Shown here: positions 46,673 to 56,349 of the stretch, piece after piece
How the letters are laid out: every line of letters begins with the position of its first letter
Position numbering within the stretch: the stretch's first letter is position 1
From: Crocosphaera sp.
Lineage (GTDB): Bacteria > Cyanobacteriota > Cyanobacteriia > Cyanobacteriales > Microcystaceae
Assembly: GCA_030066295.1 (NCBI GenBank)
Contig: JASJBX010000056.1
Location: 76,513-140,512, forward strand
Length of the DNA: 64,000 bases
Direction: 5' to 3'
Notes under the pieces: model-generated
What the model saw: only the letters and a program-made list of their open reading frames with translations
What the model was told of the DNA's origin: nothing
The model's database searches: none
Translations under genes and position numbers: made by a program

Positions 46673-48685
46673 GTGGAAAAAGGTAAATTAATTGAATTTA
46701 GAGTCAATGGAGAACCTCGTCTGGCGGTGGTTGATCGTCCAGAAGGGAAAAAAGATTGGATGGTGATTGACAGTGAAGGTCATTCCCACAAACTACGACC
46801 TCAACGAATGGACTATGAAGTGCTAGGAGGTCCTTATAGTACCAGTGATATTAGCCAATTCCTGCAAGAGATTCAACCTTACCTTGATCCCTCTAGTTTA
46901 GAAGTCGCTTGGGAATTGTTAGTGGAAGATGGAGAAGGGGTAACATCGGCTGATATGGCCAGCTTTCTTTATTCGGAGCAAACACCACAGTTATGTTACG
47001 CGGCTCATCGCTTATTAGCTGAAGATAAAATATATTTTAAGAAAAAAGGGGATAATTACGAACCTCGTTCCCCCAGTCAGGTCGAAGAAATTAAACATCA
47101 ACTGGAAGTCCAACAGCAACGTCAACAAGAAAAAGAAATCTTTTTAGACCATATCCAACAAGCACTGGCTGGGGAAACGGTAGAATGGAGTCAGAGCGAT
47201 CGCACTCGGTTAGAACTATTAGAAAGGTTTGTCTTACAACCAGAGCAAAATCATCGTAACGCTCAAGACTTACTCAAAGAACTGGGACATAACACAACCC
47301 CTGATGCTGCTTTTGAGTTACTGGTAGCCTTAAAATGGTGGAGTCCTAACGAAAACCTATTTTTAAAGCGAAGCTCCTATCCCGTCAATTTTCCTCAAAA
47401 GGTATTAGATGTGGCCTCTTCTTACTTACAAACTTTGCCCCCTGACTCTGATAGCGATCGCTTGGACTTGACCCACCTAAAAGTCTATACCATTGACGAT
47501 GAAAGCACCGAGGAAATTGATGATGGTTTGAGTGTGGAGTATCTAGACAATGATCAAGTCAAGTTATGGATACATATCGCTGATCCCACCCGTTTAGTAA
47601 CGCCAGGGGATGAATTAGACTTAGAGGCAAGAAAACGCAGCACTACGTTATATCTACCAACGGGAATGATCTCTATGTTTCCGGTGGAGTTAGCCACAGG
47701 ACCAATGAGTTTACGTCAAGGTCAACTTTGCGCTGCGTTGAGTTTTGGGGTTGTTTTAGATAGCCAAGGGGCAATTTTAGATTATTCGATTCATGCCAGT
47801 CTCATTAAACCAACCTATCGCCTCACTTATCACGATGTGGATGAAATGTTACAGTTAGGCATTACCGCCGAGTCAGAATTAGCGGTTTTAGCAGAGGCGG
47901 CTAAAAAACGACATCAATGGCGACAGTCTCAAGGTTCGATCACGATCAAAATGCCAGAAGCCATTATTAAGGTGAAGTCGGAAGAAGAAATTATTATTGA
48001 ATTGTTAGAAACGTCTATTTCTCGTCAATTAGTGGCAGAAATGATGATTTTAGCAGGAGAAGTAGCAGGCGGTTATTGTCGAGAAAATAGTATTCCCGTG
48101 CCGTTTCGGGGTCAGCCTCAACCGGAGTTACCCTCAGACGACGAGTTATTATTATTACCCCCCGGACCAGTCAGGGCTTGTGCTTTGCGCCGTTGTATGC
48201 CCCGCAGTGAGATGGGAACCTTACCGAGTCGCCACGCGAGTTTAGGATTGGATAATTATACTCAAGTAACCTCTCCTATTCGTCGTTATACAGATTTATT
48301 GACCCATTTTCAACTGAAAGCCCATTTAAGGGGGGATGAGTTGCCCTTTCCCTTGGATGTGATGCAGCAAATTTTATATAGTGTTACTTTATCCGCACAA
48401 GAAGCTTCCTTAGTTGAACGACAAACCAACCGTTATTGGGGTTTAGAGTTTTTGCGCCGTAACGCCGATCAAGTGTGGCAAGGGTTAGTTTTACGCTGGT
48501 TAAGAGAGGATGAGGGGTTAGGGGTGATCCTTTTAGAAGAATTAGGGCTAGAATTACCTCATCGGTTCGAGCGATCGGTATCTTTAGGCGATCGCCTTAA
48601 TGTACAAGTGAGTCGCGCTGATCCCCACCGCGATGAAATTCGTTTCCGTGAGATGCTTGAACATGAAACGATCACCAATAATTGA
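46673..48685 (+). CDS. RNase II/R family exoribonuclease
   Basis: This 670-residue protein starts at GTG 46673. An N-terminal OB-like and helix-turn-helix part (residues about 1-240) is followed by the RNB catalytic domain, with YTIDDESTEEIDDGLSVE (metal-binding Asp residues) and FRGQPQPELP. The domain ends with the conserved ASLGLDNYTQVTSPIRRYTDLLTHFQLKA. The C-terminal S1-like domain is short and divergent. It degrades RNA 3' to 5' and resembles the plastid RNR1 type. It follows the ribosomal genes by 150 bases. Confidence 0.93.
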   Translation: MEKGKLIEFRVNGEPRLAVVDRPEGKKDWMVIDSEGHSHKLRPQRMDYEVLGGPYSTSDISQFLQEIQPYLDPSSLEVAWELLVEDGEGVTSADMASFLYSEQTPQLCYAAHRLLAEDKIYFKKKGDNYEPRSPSQVEEIKHQLEVQQQRQQEKEIFLDHIQQALAGETVEWSQSDRTRLELLERFVLQPEQNHRNAQDLLKELGHNTTPDAAFELLVALKWWSPNENLFLKRSSYPVNFPQKVLDVASSYLQTLPPDSDSDRLDLTHLKVYTIDDESTEEIDDGLSVEYLDNDQVKLWIHIADPTRLVTPGDELDLEARKRSTTLYLPTGMISMFPVELATGPMSLRQGQLCAALSFGVVLDSQGAILDYSIHASLIKPTYRLTYHDVDEMLQLGITAESELAVLAEAAKKRHQWRQSQGSITIKMPEAIIKVKSEEEIIIELLETSISRQLVAEMMILAGEVAGGYCRENSIPVPFRGQPQPELPSDDELLLLPPGPVRACALRRCMPRSEMGTLPSRHASLGLDNYTQVTSPIRRYTDLLTHFQLKAHLRGDELPFPLDVMQQILYSVTLSAQEASLVERQTNRYWGLEFLRRNADQVWQGLVLRWLREDEGLGVILLEELGLELPHRFERSVSLGDRLNVQVSRADPHRDEIRFREMLEHETITNN

Positions 48686-48708
48686 TAATAGGTTATTCAA
48701 TAATTATG

Positions 48709-49086
48709 ATGGGAGAAAATCGTGTTTTTACCCCTCAACAAGTTGTTTATTTAACCCATGGGTCTCATCGTCTTTATTGTGAAGTTATTCAAGTCGTGGA
48801 GTCTCGTCAACTCTGTTGGGTTCGTCCTCTGTATTTGGTAGATATGACGGATGAAAAAGAAATTCACCCTCAATTATTCACTCCCAAATTGTTAATGGAT
48901 GTCCGTTCAACGTCTGATTTATTATATCCAATTAGTCTGTTTCAACCCGCACTAGATACGGAAGTGATACCTTTACTAAGTCAGTTACATAGTCCCGATA
49001 TGTTAATTAATAATAATCCCATTGCTAAGGAAAAATTGCATCAATTTATTACTAAAATTTGGCAGGAGTATTCTGATTTATTTTAG
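48709..49086 (+). CDS. hypothetical protein, 125 residues
   Basis: Starting at ATG 48709 (MGENRVFTPQQVVYLTHGSHRLYCEVIQVVESRQLCWVRPLYLVDM), this soluble protein looks like a small beta-barrel followed by helices. An in-frame ATG at 48682 overlaps the RNase stop and adds 9 residues. I do not recognise a named family. It is adjacent to the RNase gene on the same strand and probably co-transcribed. Confidence 0.65.
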   Translation: MGENRVFTPQQVVYLTHGSHRLYCEVIQVVESRQLCWVRPLYLVDMTDEKEIHPQLFTPKLLMDVRSTSDLLYPISLFQPALDTEVIPLLSQLHSPDMLINNNPIAKEKLHQFITKIWQEYSDLF

Positions 49087-49221
49087 TTCAACTATGTAAT
49101 AAACATTATTGTTTAGTTATTTAATTTTCGTAAACAATATTGATTTTTCCTAAAAAATATGCTTAGGTTATAAGAGAAATTATTATTATCATTACAAGAT
49201 ACAATTAAACTCGTTAAACCC

Positions 49222-49974
49222 ATGAAAAAACAATCAACAATCAACCTTTCAAAAAAAGTTAGTTTACTGCTTTCTCTGATGGTTTTAGGGGTTGTTTGTC
49301 CCTTATTACCGGTTCTCTCTTCTCCTGTATTCAATGCTTCTCTTATTAGCTTAAATTTTCCTGATACGGGGGATAGAGGCGCGCCGAAAAAAAGTGCAGG
49401 AGGAGGAACCCGAAGTGATGATCACACTTGTCTAACTAATGAAGACAATGAACCTCCATTAGTTGCGTTGATGCCTAACCGAGAAAATAAGGCCAAAACG
49501 GCAACAAATACCCCCACTTTTTATGGATACATTCCCACCACAACCGCTACCGAAGGGGAGTTTGTTCTAGTAGATGAAAACAACGAAGAAGTCCATTATA
49601 CCCGCTTTGCTTTACCTGAAACCCCAGGAATTATGAAATTAGAAATTCCTGAAACTGTTAGCTTACAACCCGGAAATTATAGTTGGTCATTGATGGTTAT
49701 TTGTGATTCTCGTTATCGTAACCGAGATAAATATGTAGAGGGTTCCTTAGAATATGTTGCTTCAACTCCAGGGTTAGAAAATCAAATCAAAGATAAACCT
49801 TCCTTAGAAAAAGCCGAAGTTTATGCTAACGCAAGTCTCTGGTTTGAAACCCTAGATACCGTAGCGAAAATAAGAGAAAAAAAACCTCAAGAATGGCAAC
49901 AACTTTTAGACTCAGTGGGATTAGGAATGTTAGCCGAAGTCCCTATGATTGATTGTTGTCGGCCAGATAATTAA
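49222..49974 (+). CDS. DUF928 family exported protein
   Basis: This 250-residue protein has a signal peptide (VSLLLSLMVLGVVCPLLPVLSSPVF). The DUF928 start motif follows (GDRGAPKKSAGGGTR), then LVALMPNRENKAKTATNTPTFYGYIP, and in the second half IPETVSLQPGNYSWSLMVICDSRYRNRDKYVEG. DUF928 genes in cyanobacteria are often found near CHASE2-domain genes, as here (CHASE2 cyclase 1.8 kb downstream). The role is unknown; a periplasmic partner of CHASE2 sensors is a possible inference. Confidence 0.8.
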   Translation: MKKQSTINLSKKVSLLLSLMVLGVVCPLLPVLSSPVFNASLISLNFPDTGDRGAPKKSAGGGTRSDDHTCLTNEDNEPPLVALMPNRENKAKTATNTPTFYGYIPTTTATEGEFVLVDENNEEVHYTRFALPETPGIMKLEIPETVSLQPGNYSWSLMVICDSRYRNRDKYVEGSLEYVASTPGLENQIKDKPSLEKAEVYANASLWFETLDTVAKIREKKPQEWQQLLDSVGLGMLAEVPMIDCCRPDN

Positions 49975-50221
49975 GTACACAAAACAAATGACTAATTAAT
50001 TATGGGCAGTAATCTTAGATTGAGTTACTGTGCCATTCAACAAGTGTTAAGTTATTTAACAGGCTATTATGAGATCGGGACATTGACAGCTAAGATCGTT
50101 ACGCCGAGTGCTTAAAAACTCAAATTAGGGTATAAGTATAAATATTGATTTAAAATCTGTTTTTTTACTGATTGACAAAGTCAATAATAACTTTTATATT
50201 TCTACATATCAAAAGAGAATT

Positions 50222-50830
50222 ATGTCTGGAAATACAAATAGATCAATATGGTGGGTAAGTTTTCCACAAGTAATTTTAACGACTGCCGCCATCATAATTT
50301 TAACAAAGCTTACAATTTTTTTAAAGCCTTTTAGATGGTATTTTAGTTTTGCTGCTCTACTATATCAACATGGTGATGTAATAGGAATACCAGCAATTAT
50401 TATTAAATTTTCTATTCCTATCATAGTCGGTATATTTTTAGGAATTTTTCTTAAAAAAAATCCATATGGTACAGCTATTTGTGCAGGATTTTTATCCACT
50501 ATTTTACTCATATGGCCAACTTTATGGTTTTGGGGTGATATTATGCCATATGAACTACAAAATAAAAAACTAGCTTTTCAAGTTATTTTTTGTTTCTATG
50601 TTCTATCTTATACTTGTTTATCAGCAGTCGGAGCAAATATTGGAAAGTCTGTTATTAACTGGTATAAATCTCATCAAGGAATAAGTATTAGAAATAGTCT
50701 AAAACCTCTTACTATAACTATTGTAAAAGAAGTAACTAATTGGCAAGGAACTCTCAAACCAACAATTTTAGGAGTCATCTCTAGTGTCTTATTTACAGGA
50801 CTTACAAAAGTATTTTTATCGCCTGATTAA
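50222..50830 (+). CDS. polytopic membrane protein of unknown function
   Basis: This 202-residue protein has about four to six hydrophobic helices (VILTTAAIIILTKLTIFL, IIKFSIPIIVGIFLGIFL, AICAGFLSTILLIWPTLWFW, LAFQVIFCFYVLSYTCLSAVGANIG, TILGVISSVLFTGLTKVF). I recognise no family. The DNA is more AT-rich than its neighbours. Its last 47 bases overlap the next gene in another frame, so the two are tightly linked. Confidence 0.65.
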   Translation: MSGNTNRSIWWVSFPQVILTTAAIIILTKLTIFLKPFRWYFSFAALLYQHGDVIGIPAIIIKFSIPIIVGIFLGIFLKKNPYGTAICAGFLSTILLIWPTLWFWGDIMPYELQNKKLAFQVIFCFYVLSYTCLSAVGANIGKSVINWYKSHQGISIRNSLKPLTITIVKEVTNWQGTLKPTILGVISSVLFTGLTKVFLSPD

Positions 50831-51455
50831 ACATGAAGTATTACTACTTATTATAGGATTTCTTTTACTTCAAATAATCATGTATTTTAATAATTACTCT
50901 TACTATCGAACAGAGCAAGAATTTATCAATAATTTATCAAAATCAATTATTGATAGTAATAATTCTTTCAATCAATATAATAAAATTATAAAAAAAACGA
51001 ATAAAAATTCTCTAGTACCAAATAAATTTATTTTATCCGTCATACTTGTTGAAAATAGAGAACGACCGATTATCTGGCAAAAATCTGAAGAGATACTAGC
51101 AAAAAGTAGTTTTATTTTAACTAAAAAAATTCCTGATATGAGTTTTGGAGTTGGACAAATAAAGTTATCTACAGCTAAATCAGTTTTGACAAAAGAAAAA
51201 AAAATTAATTCACAAACAGATATAAGTATACTAAACAAACTGTTGAGCGAAGAAGAAAATATAAAAATGATGTCTAATTATTTCAAACAAATTATGAACG
51301 AACAAAAGTTTAGTTACTTTGATCGTGAAAAAGGATTAAAAATTTTATGTATATATCATGGATATGAAATTAATTCTTTATCTTGTCCTGGTTTCTATGA
51401 AAAATTAGTTTGGAATATATATACAATCCTAAATGAAAAAGAACTTGATTTTTAG
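50784..51455 (+). CDS. membrane-anchored lysozyme-like protein (putative)
   Basis: This 223-residue protein starts at GTG 50784 inside the previous gene, with GGAG 9 bases upstream. It has one transmembrane helix near the N-terminus (HEVLLLIIGFLLLQIIMYF) and an exported remainder. The segment ILSVILVENRERPIIW followed by MSFGVGQIKLSTAKSVL resembles the lysozyme/lytic transglycosylase pattern, with a catalytic Glu after a short helix and then G-x-x-Q-I-x-x-S-T-A. This would cut peptidoglycan. The match is by motif only and the rest is unfamiliar. Confidence 0.5.
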   Translation: MSYLQDLQKYFYRLIKHEVLLLIIGFLLLQIIMYFNNYSYYRTEQEFINNLSKSIIDSNNSFNQYNKIIKKTNKNSLVPNKFILSVILVENRERPIIWQKSEEILAKSSFILTKKIPDMSFGVGQIKLSTAKSVLTKEKKINSQTDISILNKLLSEEENIKMMSNYFKQIMNEQKFSYFDREKGLKILCIYHGYEINSLSCPGFYEKLVWNIYTILNEKELDF

Positions 51456-51743
51456 AAGATTCTGAACATAGGAGAAGTTAGTTAGTTTTTAGCTATTCTT
51501 TCAAATAGAAACAACCATTTACTGTTCCTCCCCTTTCCGAACAAATCATAACTTCAACCTCAGTAGAGATTGAACTTTTTCCCACCCATTCTAGATGCAG
51601 TTTTCAAGTTCATAAATTAACGATCAACATAAAAAGTCTCTCCACGCTTCCCATCCCTCCCACACTCCCCTTAACGAGAATATTAAGACACCCAATTGAA
51701 AACTGCTATAAAATGGGCTAACGCTAATAAGATCAGATTTCAT

Positions 51744-53987
51744 ATGTGGGAAGGATTAAAACATTTTTTCTGGCAAAGTCGCGGGGTGTGGATTACTACC
51801 CCAACCGTGGCAGGATTGGTTATTCTCTTACGGTTAGGAGGGTTACTGCAAGGATGGGAATGGGACTTCTTTGATTTTTACATGAAATCTCGTCCCCCCG
51901 AAGCAAAAGATGATCGCATTGCTATTGTTGGTATTAATGAAAACGACTTACAGCGACTCAATGAGTCGATTATTAGTGATGAAGTGTTAGCAAAATTATT
52001 AAACAAATTAAAAGACCAAAACCCTCGGGCCATTGGTTTAGATATTTATCGAGATTTACCTGTACCACCGGGGAATGAAGGGTTAACGGAAGTATTCGAG
52101 ACAACCCCCAATCTTGTCGGTATCCAAAAAGTGGCCGGCGTTGTGGGATGGGAAACCGTTGCACCACCCCCTATCTTAAAAGAAAAAGGTCAAGTGGGGG
52201 CTAATGACTTAATTTTTGATGGAGATAATCGCGTCAGACGGGGGTTAATTTCTTTAGATACGGAAGAGGGGGAAACAGTTTATAGTTTTAGTCTTCATTT
52301 AGCCCTGCATTATCTCGCGGCAGAAGATATTGGCCCAGAAATGATAGAAGGAAGCGATCAATGGAAGCTAGGAAAGACGGTGTTTTCTCCCCTCAACCCC
52401 AACGATGGGGGTTATATTCGGACCGATGCCGGGGGTTATCAACTGTTGATTAACTATCGGGGGGGAGATGGGACCTTTGAAACTGTTTCCATGACGGATA
52501 TTCTTGAAGATAAGGTTGCCTCAGACTGGGCCAGCGATCGCATTATTATTATTGGCAAGGTGGGGGAAAGTTTTAAGGATCTCTTTTTTACCCCCTATAG
52601 TAGCGGTTTAATCGGGTTACCGGCACCCGTGGCCGGGGCTGAAATTCATGCTAATTTAGTCAGTCAGATTATTAGTGGGGCCTTAGTGAACCGTCCCCTG
52701 TTTAAAACCTGGCCAGACCCCTTAGAATGGCTTTGGGTCTTCTTGTGGGCGGGAATGGGGTCCACCCTAACCTGGACGTTTCGTTACCAGCAAGGGGCAA
52801 AAAACGCCCCCTGGAGACGATGGGGAATGATTGTCGGGGCTGGGGTTATTTTAATGGGTAGTACCTATATTGCATTTCTGCGAGGGTGGTGGTTGCCTGT
52901 GGTTCCTGCTTTTTTGGCCTTTGGGGGGTCAACCATCGCTATTACCGCTTATATTGCCCGTACGGCGGCGGATATTCGGAAAACCTTTGGCCGTTATTTG
53001 ACGGATCAAGTGGTGGCTAACTTATTAGAAAATCCGTCCGGTTTATCGTTGGGAGGAGAACGGAAAAAGATTACCATTTTAACCTCAGATTTGCGCGGGT
53101 TTACGGCCATCTCTGAACGGTTACCCCCTGAAGAAGTGGTAAAAATTCTTAACTTTTATTTGGGCAAAATGGCTGATGTGATTACTTATTATGAAGGAAC
53201 CATTGATGAGTTTATGGGGGATGGGATTTTAGTGTTATTTGGTGCGCCCACTTCCCAAGAAAATGATCCCGAAAGAGCGATCGCTTGTGCGGTTGCCATG
53301 CAGTTAGCCATGAAATCTGTTAATGAACAGATGACACAATGGGACCTACCTAAACTAGATATGGGAATTGGTATTAATACAGGAGAAGTGGTTGTGGGTA
53401 ATATTGGCTCAGAAAAACGGACAAAATACGGGGTGGTGGGTTCTCAAGTTAATTTAACCTATCGGGTAGAGTCTTATACTTTGGGGGGACAAATTTTAAT
53501 TTCTCAGTCTACCTTAAAGGAAGTGGGTTCGATGGTGGTAATTGAATCTGAAAAAAAAGTGCAACCCAAAGGGGTAAAAGAGGCGATTTCTATTTATGAA
53601 GTGGGAGGAATTAAGGGAAACTATAACCTATTTTTGGACAAAGAAGAAGAGAATTTTGTTAAATTACCTAAACCTTTATCCTTAGAGTATAGTGTTTTGG
53701 ATGGAAAAAATATTGCTGATACTAAATATAATGGTCAGTTAGTCGCCTTATCAGAAAATGGAGCAATGATGGACTATAATCATGATGATCCTCAAGGGTT
53801 TATTTCGGGAATGACTAACATTAAGTGCAATTTATTACCTACAGAAAATGCTCAAGCAATGAGTGATGATATTTATGCTAAAGTGTTAGAGAAGTCTAAT
53901 AGTAATGGAGGGGTTTATCTTCGCTTTACAGCTAAACCGCCGAACATTGCTAAACAATTAGACAAACTTTATCAAAGTCTGATTTAA
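51744..53987 (+). CDS. CHASE2 receptor nucleotide cyclase with PilZ-like tail
   Basis: From ATG 51744 the protein has 747 residues (TTG 51696 would add 16). Order: an N-terminal helix, a periplasmic CHASE2 sensor (DFFDFYMKSRPPEAKDDRIAIVGI to about residue 320), three more helices, and a class III cyclase domain at about 430-620. The cyclase has both metal Asp residues (TSDLRGFT, FMGDGILVLFG) and the transition-state Asn/Arg (QVNLTYR). The purine-specificity Lys of adenylate cyclases is replaced by Glu (IDEFMGD, codon 53208-53210), as in the guanylate cyclase Cya2 of Synechocystis, and the second position is Gly (KYGVVG). cGMP is the predicted product. Residues about 635-745 look like a PilZ domain. 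Confidence 0.88.
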   Translation: MWEGLKHFFWQSRGVWITTPTVAGLVILLRLGGLLQGWEWDFFDFYMKSRPPEAKDDRIAIVGINENDLQRLNESIISDEVLAKLLNKLKDQNPRAIGLDIYRDLPVPPGNEGLTEVFETTPNLVGIQKVAGVVGWETVAPPPILKEKGQVGANDLIFDGDNRVRRGLISLDTEEGETVYSFSLHLALHYLAAEDIGPEMIEGSDQWKLGKTVFSPLNPNDGGYIRTDAGGYQLLINYRGGDGTFETVSMTDILEDKVASDWASDRIIIIGKVGESFKDLFFTPYSSGLIGLPAPVAGAEIHANLVSQIISGALVNRPLFKTWPDPLEWLWVFLWAGMGSTLTWTFRYQQGAKNAPWRRWGMIVGAGVILMGSTYIAFLRGWWLPVVPAFLAFGGSTIAITAYIARTAADIRKTFGRYLTDQVVANLLENPSGLSLGGERKKITILTSDLRGFTAISERLPPEEVVKILNFYLGKMADVITYYEGTIDEFMGDGILVLFGAPTSQENDPERAIACAVAMQLAMKSVNEQMTQWDLPKLDMGIGINTGEVVVGNIGSEKRTKYGVVGSQVNLTYRVESYTLGGQILISQSTLKEVGSMVVIESEKKVQPKGVKEAISIYEVGGIKGNYNLFLDKEEENFVKLPKPLSLEYSVLDGKNIADTKYNGQLVALSENGAMMDYNHDDPQGFISGMTNIKCNLLPTENAQAMSDDIYAKVLEKSNSNGGVYLRFTAKPPNIAKQLDKLYQSLI

Positions 53988-54041
53988 ACTTTTACATGAT
54001 AATACTTCCAGTTAATAGATTGCGTTAATTTAGATGCTATT

Positions 54042-54848
54042 ATGTCTCAATTACTTTTTTTAGGGTCAGGTTCAGCCTTTACTGTCGGGGATGAAAACTT
54101 CCATTCTAACATATTTTTTATCACGAAAACAGGAAAAAAATTATTAATTGATTGCGGTTCGGATCTGCGTTTTTCTCTGTACAGAGAAGGGTTTTCCCAT
54201 CGAGATATTACGGATATTTATATTAGTCACTTACATTCTGATCATGCTGGAGGGTTAGAATATGTAGGATTAACTACTAAATTTGATCCTCAATGTGAGA
54301 AACCAAATCTTTATTTGAGTCATGATATTACTGCTGAGATTTGGGAACATACCCTATCGGGAGGGATGGGTTCTATTGAGGGAAATATTACCAGTTTAAA
54401 TAGTTTTTTTAATGTGCATCCCATTGATAAGAATCGTTCTTTTAGATGGGAAATGATTAACTTTGAATTGGTGAAAACGATTCATATTAATAATGGAACT
54501 TCTGTGATGCCAACTTATGGCTTATTTTTTGAAGTTAATGGGGTCAAAATTTTCATCACCAGTGATACCCAATTATGTTATGAAAAACTCCAGAACTACT
54601 ATCAAGCAGCAGACGTTATTTTCCATGATTGTGAAACCTCGAAATATCCTACCCCCGTTCATTCACACTATGAACAATTAGTTAAGTTGCCTGAGCAAAT
54701 TAAGGGTAAAATGTGGTTATATGGTTATCAACCCGGAGAACTTCCTGATGCAAAAACAGAGGGATTTTTGGGTTTTGTTAAACGAGGAGATAAGTTTGTC
54801 ATTCAAAATAATTGTGTCACAGTAAAGCATTCAAATATCCTTAGATGA
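54042..54848 (+). CDS. metallo-beta-lactamase-fold hydrolase
   Basis: This 268-residue protein begins LLFLGSGSAFTVGDENFHSN and has the metal site ISHLHSDHAGGLEYV (HxHxDH). Further ligands are likely in FITSDTQ (Asp) and NNGTSVMPTYGLFF. The shape resembles RNase Z/class II cyclic-nucleotide phosphodiesterase relatives. It starts 54 bases after the cyclase and its stop overlaps the channel gene start (ATGA), so all three are probably one operon. A role as cyclic-nucleotide phosphodiesterase is inferred from context; RNase Z-like or another hydrolase remains possible. Confidence 0.8.
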   Translation: MSQLLFLGSGSAFTVGDENFHSNIFFITKTGKKLLIDCGSDLRFSLYREGFSHRDITDIYISHLHSDHAGGLEYVGLTTKFDPQCEKPNLYLSHDITAEIWEHTLSGGMGSIEGNITSLNSFFNVHPIDKNRSFRWEMINFELVKTIHINNGTSVMPTYGLFFEVNGVKIFITSDTQLCYEKLQNYYQAADVIFHDCETSKYPTPVHSHYEQLVKLPEQIKGKMWLYGYQPGELPDAKTEGFLGFVKRGDKFVIQNNCVTVKHSNILR

Positions 54849-56296
54849 AGACTATCTTAGACACTATTTCCTATCTGTTAGATTATCCGATTATTAGTTT
54901 AGGAAACCAACCCATTTCTATTAATATTATCCTACAGATAATACTAAGTTTTGTTATTACTATAATATTAGCTAGAGCGATTACAATTTTATGTAAAAAC
55001 TGGTTATTTAAACGATTAGGGATTGAACCGGGTCACAGAGAAGCATTTTCCACCCTTATTTTTTATTGTATTATTACTTGTGGTATTATTATTAGTTTAC
55101 AAGCAACAGGACTCAATTTGCAAGCTTTAGCTGTGGTTGCTGGTGGTTTAGGGATCGGGGTTGGCTTTGGATTACAAAGTATTATAAAAGACTTTATTAG
55201 CGGGTTGATTTTGTTACTAGGACGGTCAATCAAAGTCAATGATTTTATTCAATTTGGTAGTCGTCAAGAGTTTTCAAATTTACAAGGAACTGTGCAGAAA
55301 ATATCCCTACTTTTTACTGTAATGAAAACAAAAGATGCAGCATATTTAATTATTCCCAATAGTTACCTAGTCATTTTTCCTATCATTAACTGGAATTATG
55401 AAAAAAGCGATCATCGAGTAAAAATAATCCTAAAAGTTGGCAAAAATATCGATTTTTTATTATTTACAGAAATTGTTTTAGATACGGCTCATCAGGAAGC
55501 ATCTGTTAAAACAAATCCATCTCCAAAATTAATTTTCCAAGGAATTCATGATTACTATTGTGAGTTTACCTTACAAGTATGGATTAACGAGATGAAAGAT
55601 GAAGATTTTACCATTAATAGGCTAAATTATGCCCTTGAATATTATTTAAGAAAAAATGGTATTAACCTAATTTTTCCTAACCAACATCTTGCTTTTACCG
55701 AACCCCATATAAATTTACCTATTCTCCTCAGTGAAAATAATAATATCCCAACCCATTCCCAGACACAAGTGATTGATTCTAGTTATATTTCCCTTCGAGA
55801 TATTCTCAGTAAAAGCCCTTATTTTGAACATCTAAACCCTCTCGAACTTCGGGAATTAATTGCCATAGGATATAGACAAAAATTAGATAAAGAGACTATT
55901 TTATTTCATGAAGGTGATCCAGGAGATTCCTTTTATATTATTTTATCAGGAGCCGTCGAAATTTTTGTCCCTAAGATCAACAAATATTTAGCCACCTTAA
56001 GAGCAGGGGATATGTTTGGAGAACTGGCTTTAATCTTAGGAATTCCCAGAACTGCTTCCGTTAAAACAGTAGAAAAAACCAGATTATTTGTGATTAACAA
56101 ACTAGGTTTTCAAACCATATTGCAAGAACAATCTAACATAGCAGAAGTAATTTTTGAAGAACTCAGTCAACATCAAGAAGAATTAGCCCAACGTCAACAA
56201 CAACTGAGAGACATGGGATTAATTAGTGAAGAAGAAGATGATGTTAACTTAGTTAATTGGGTAAAAAAACGCTTTCATAAACTATTTTCTCTATAG
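54845..56296 (+). CDS. MscS mechanosensitive channel with cyclic-nucleotide-binding domain
   Basis: This 483-residue protein has N-terminal helices and then the MscS pore helix and beta domain (GGLGIGVGFGLQSIIKDFISGLILLLGRSIKVNDFI; VMKTKDAAYLIIPNSYLV). From about residue 320 it carries a CNMP domain with LFHEGDPGDSFYIILSGAVEIFV and the phosphate cassette FGELALILGIPRTASV. The residue after the Arg is Thr (codon 56051-56053), the residue linked to cGMP preference, whereas Ala would be cAMP-type. Such bCNG channels gate on ligand more than on tension. The ATGA overlap with the hydrolase gene implies coupled translation. Confidence 0.92.
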   Translation: MKTILDTISYLLDYPIISLGNQPISINIILQIILSFVITIILARAITILCKNWLFKRLGIEPGHREAFSTLIFYCIITCGIIISLQATGLNLQALAVVAGGLGIGVGFGLQSIIKDFISGLILLLGRSIKVNDFIQFGSRQEFSNLQGTVQKISLLFTVMKTKDAAYLIIPNSYLVIFPIINWNYEKSDHRVKIILKVGKNIDFLLFTEIVLDTAHQEASVKTNPSPKLIFQGIHDYYCEFTLQVWINEMKDEDFTINRLNYALEYYLRKNGINLIFPNQHLAFTEPHINLPILLSENNNIPTHSQTQVIDSSYISLRDILSKSPYFEHLNPLELRELIAIGYRQKLDKETILFHEGDPGDSFYIILSGAVEIFVPKINKYLATLRAGDMFGELALILGIPRTASVKTVEKTRLFVINKLGFQTILQEQSNIAEVIFEELSQHQEELAQRQQQLRDMGLISEEEDDVNLVNWVKKRFHKLFSL

Positions 56297-56349
56297 GAGT
56301 TGACATACTCCCCCGTTAAACTACGTTGTAACGGGGGATTCTTTCCACA

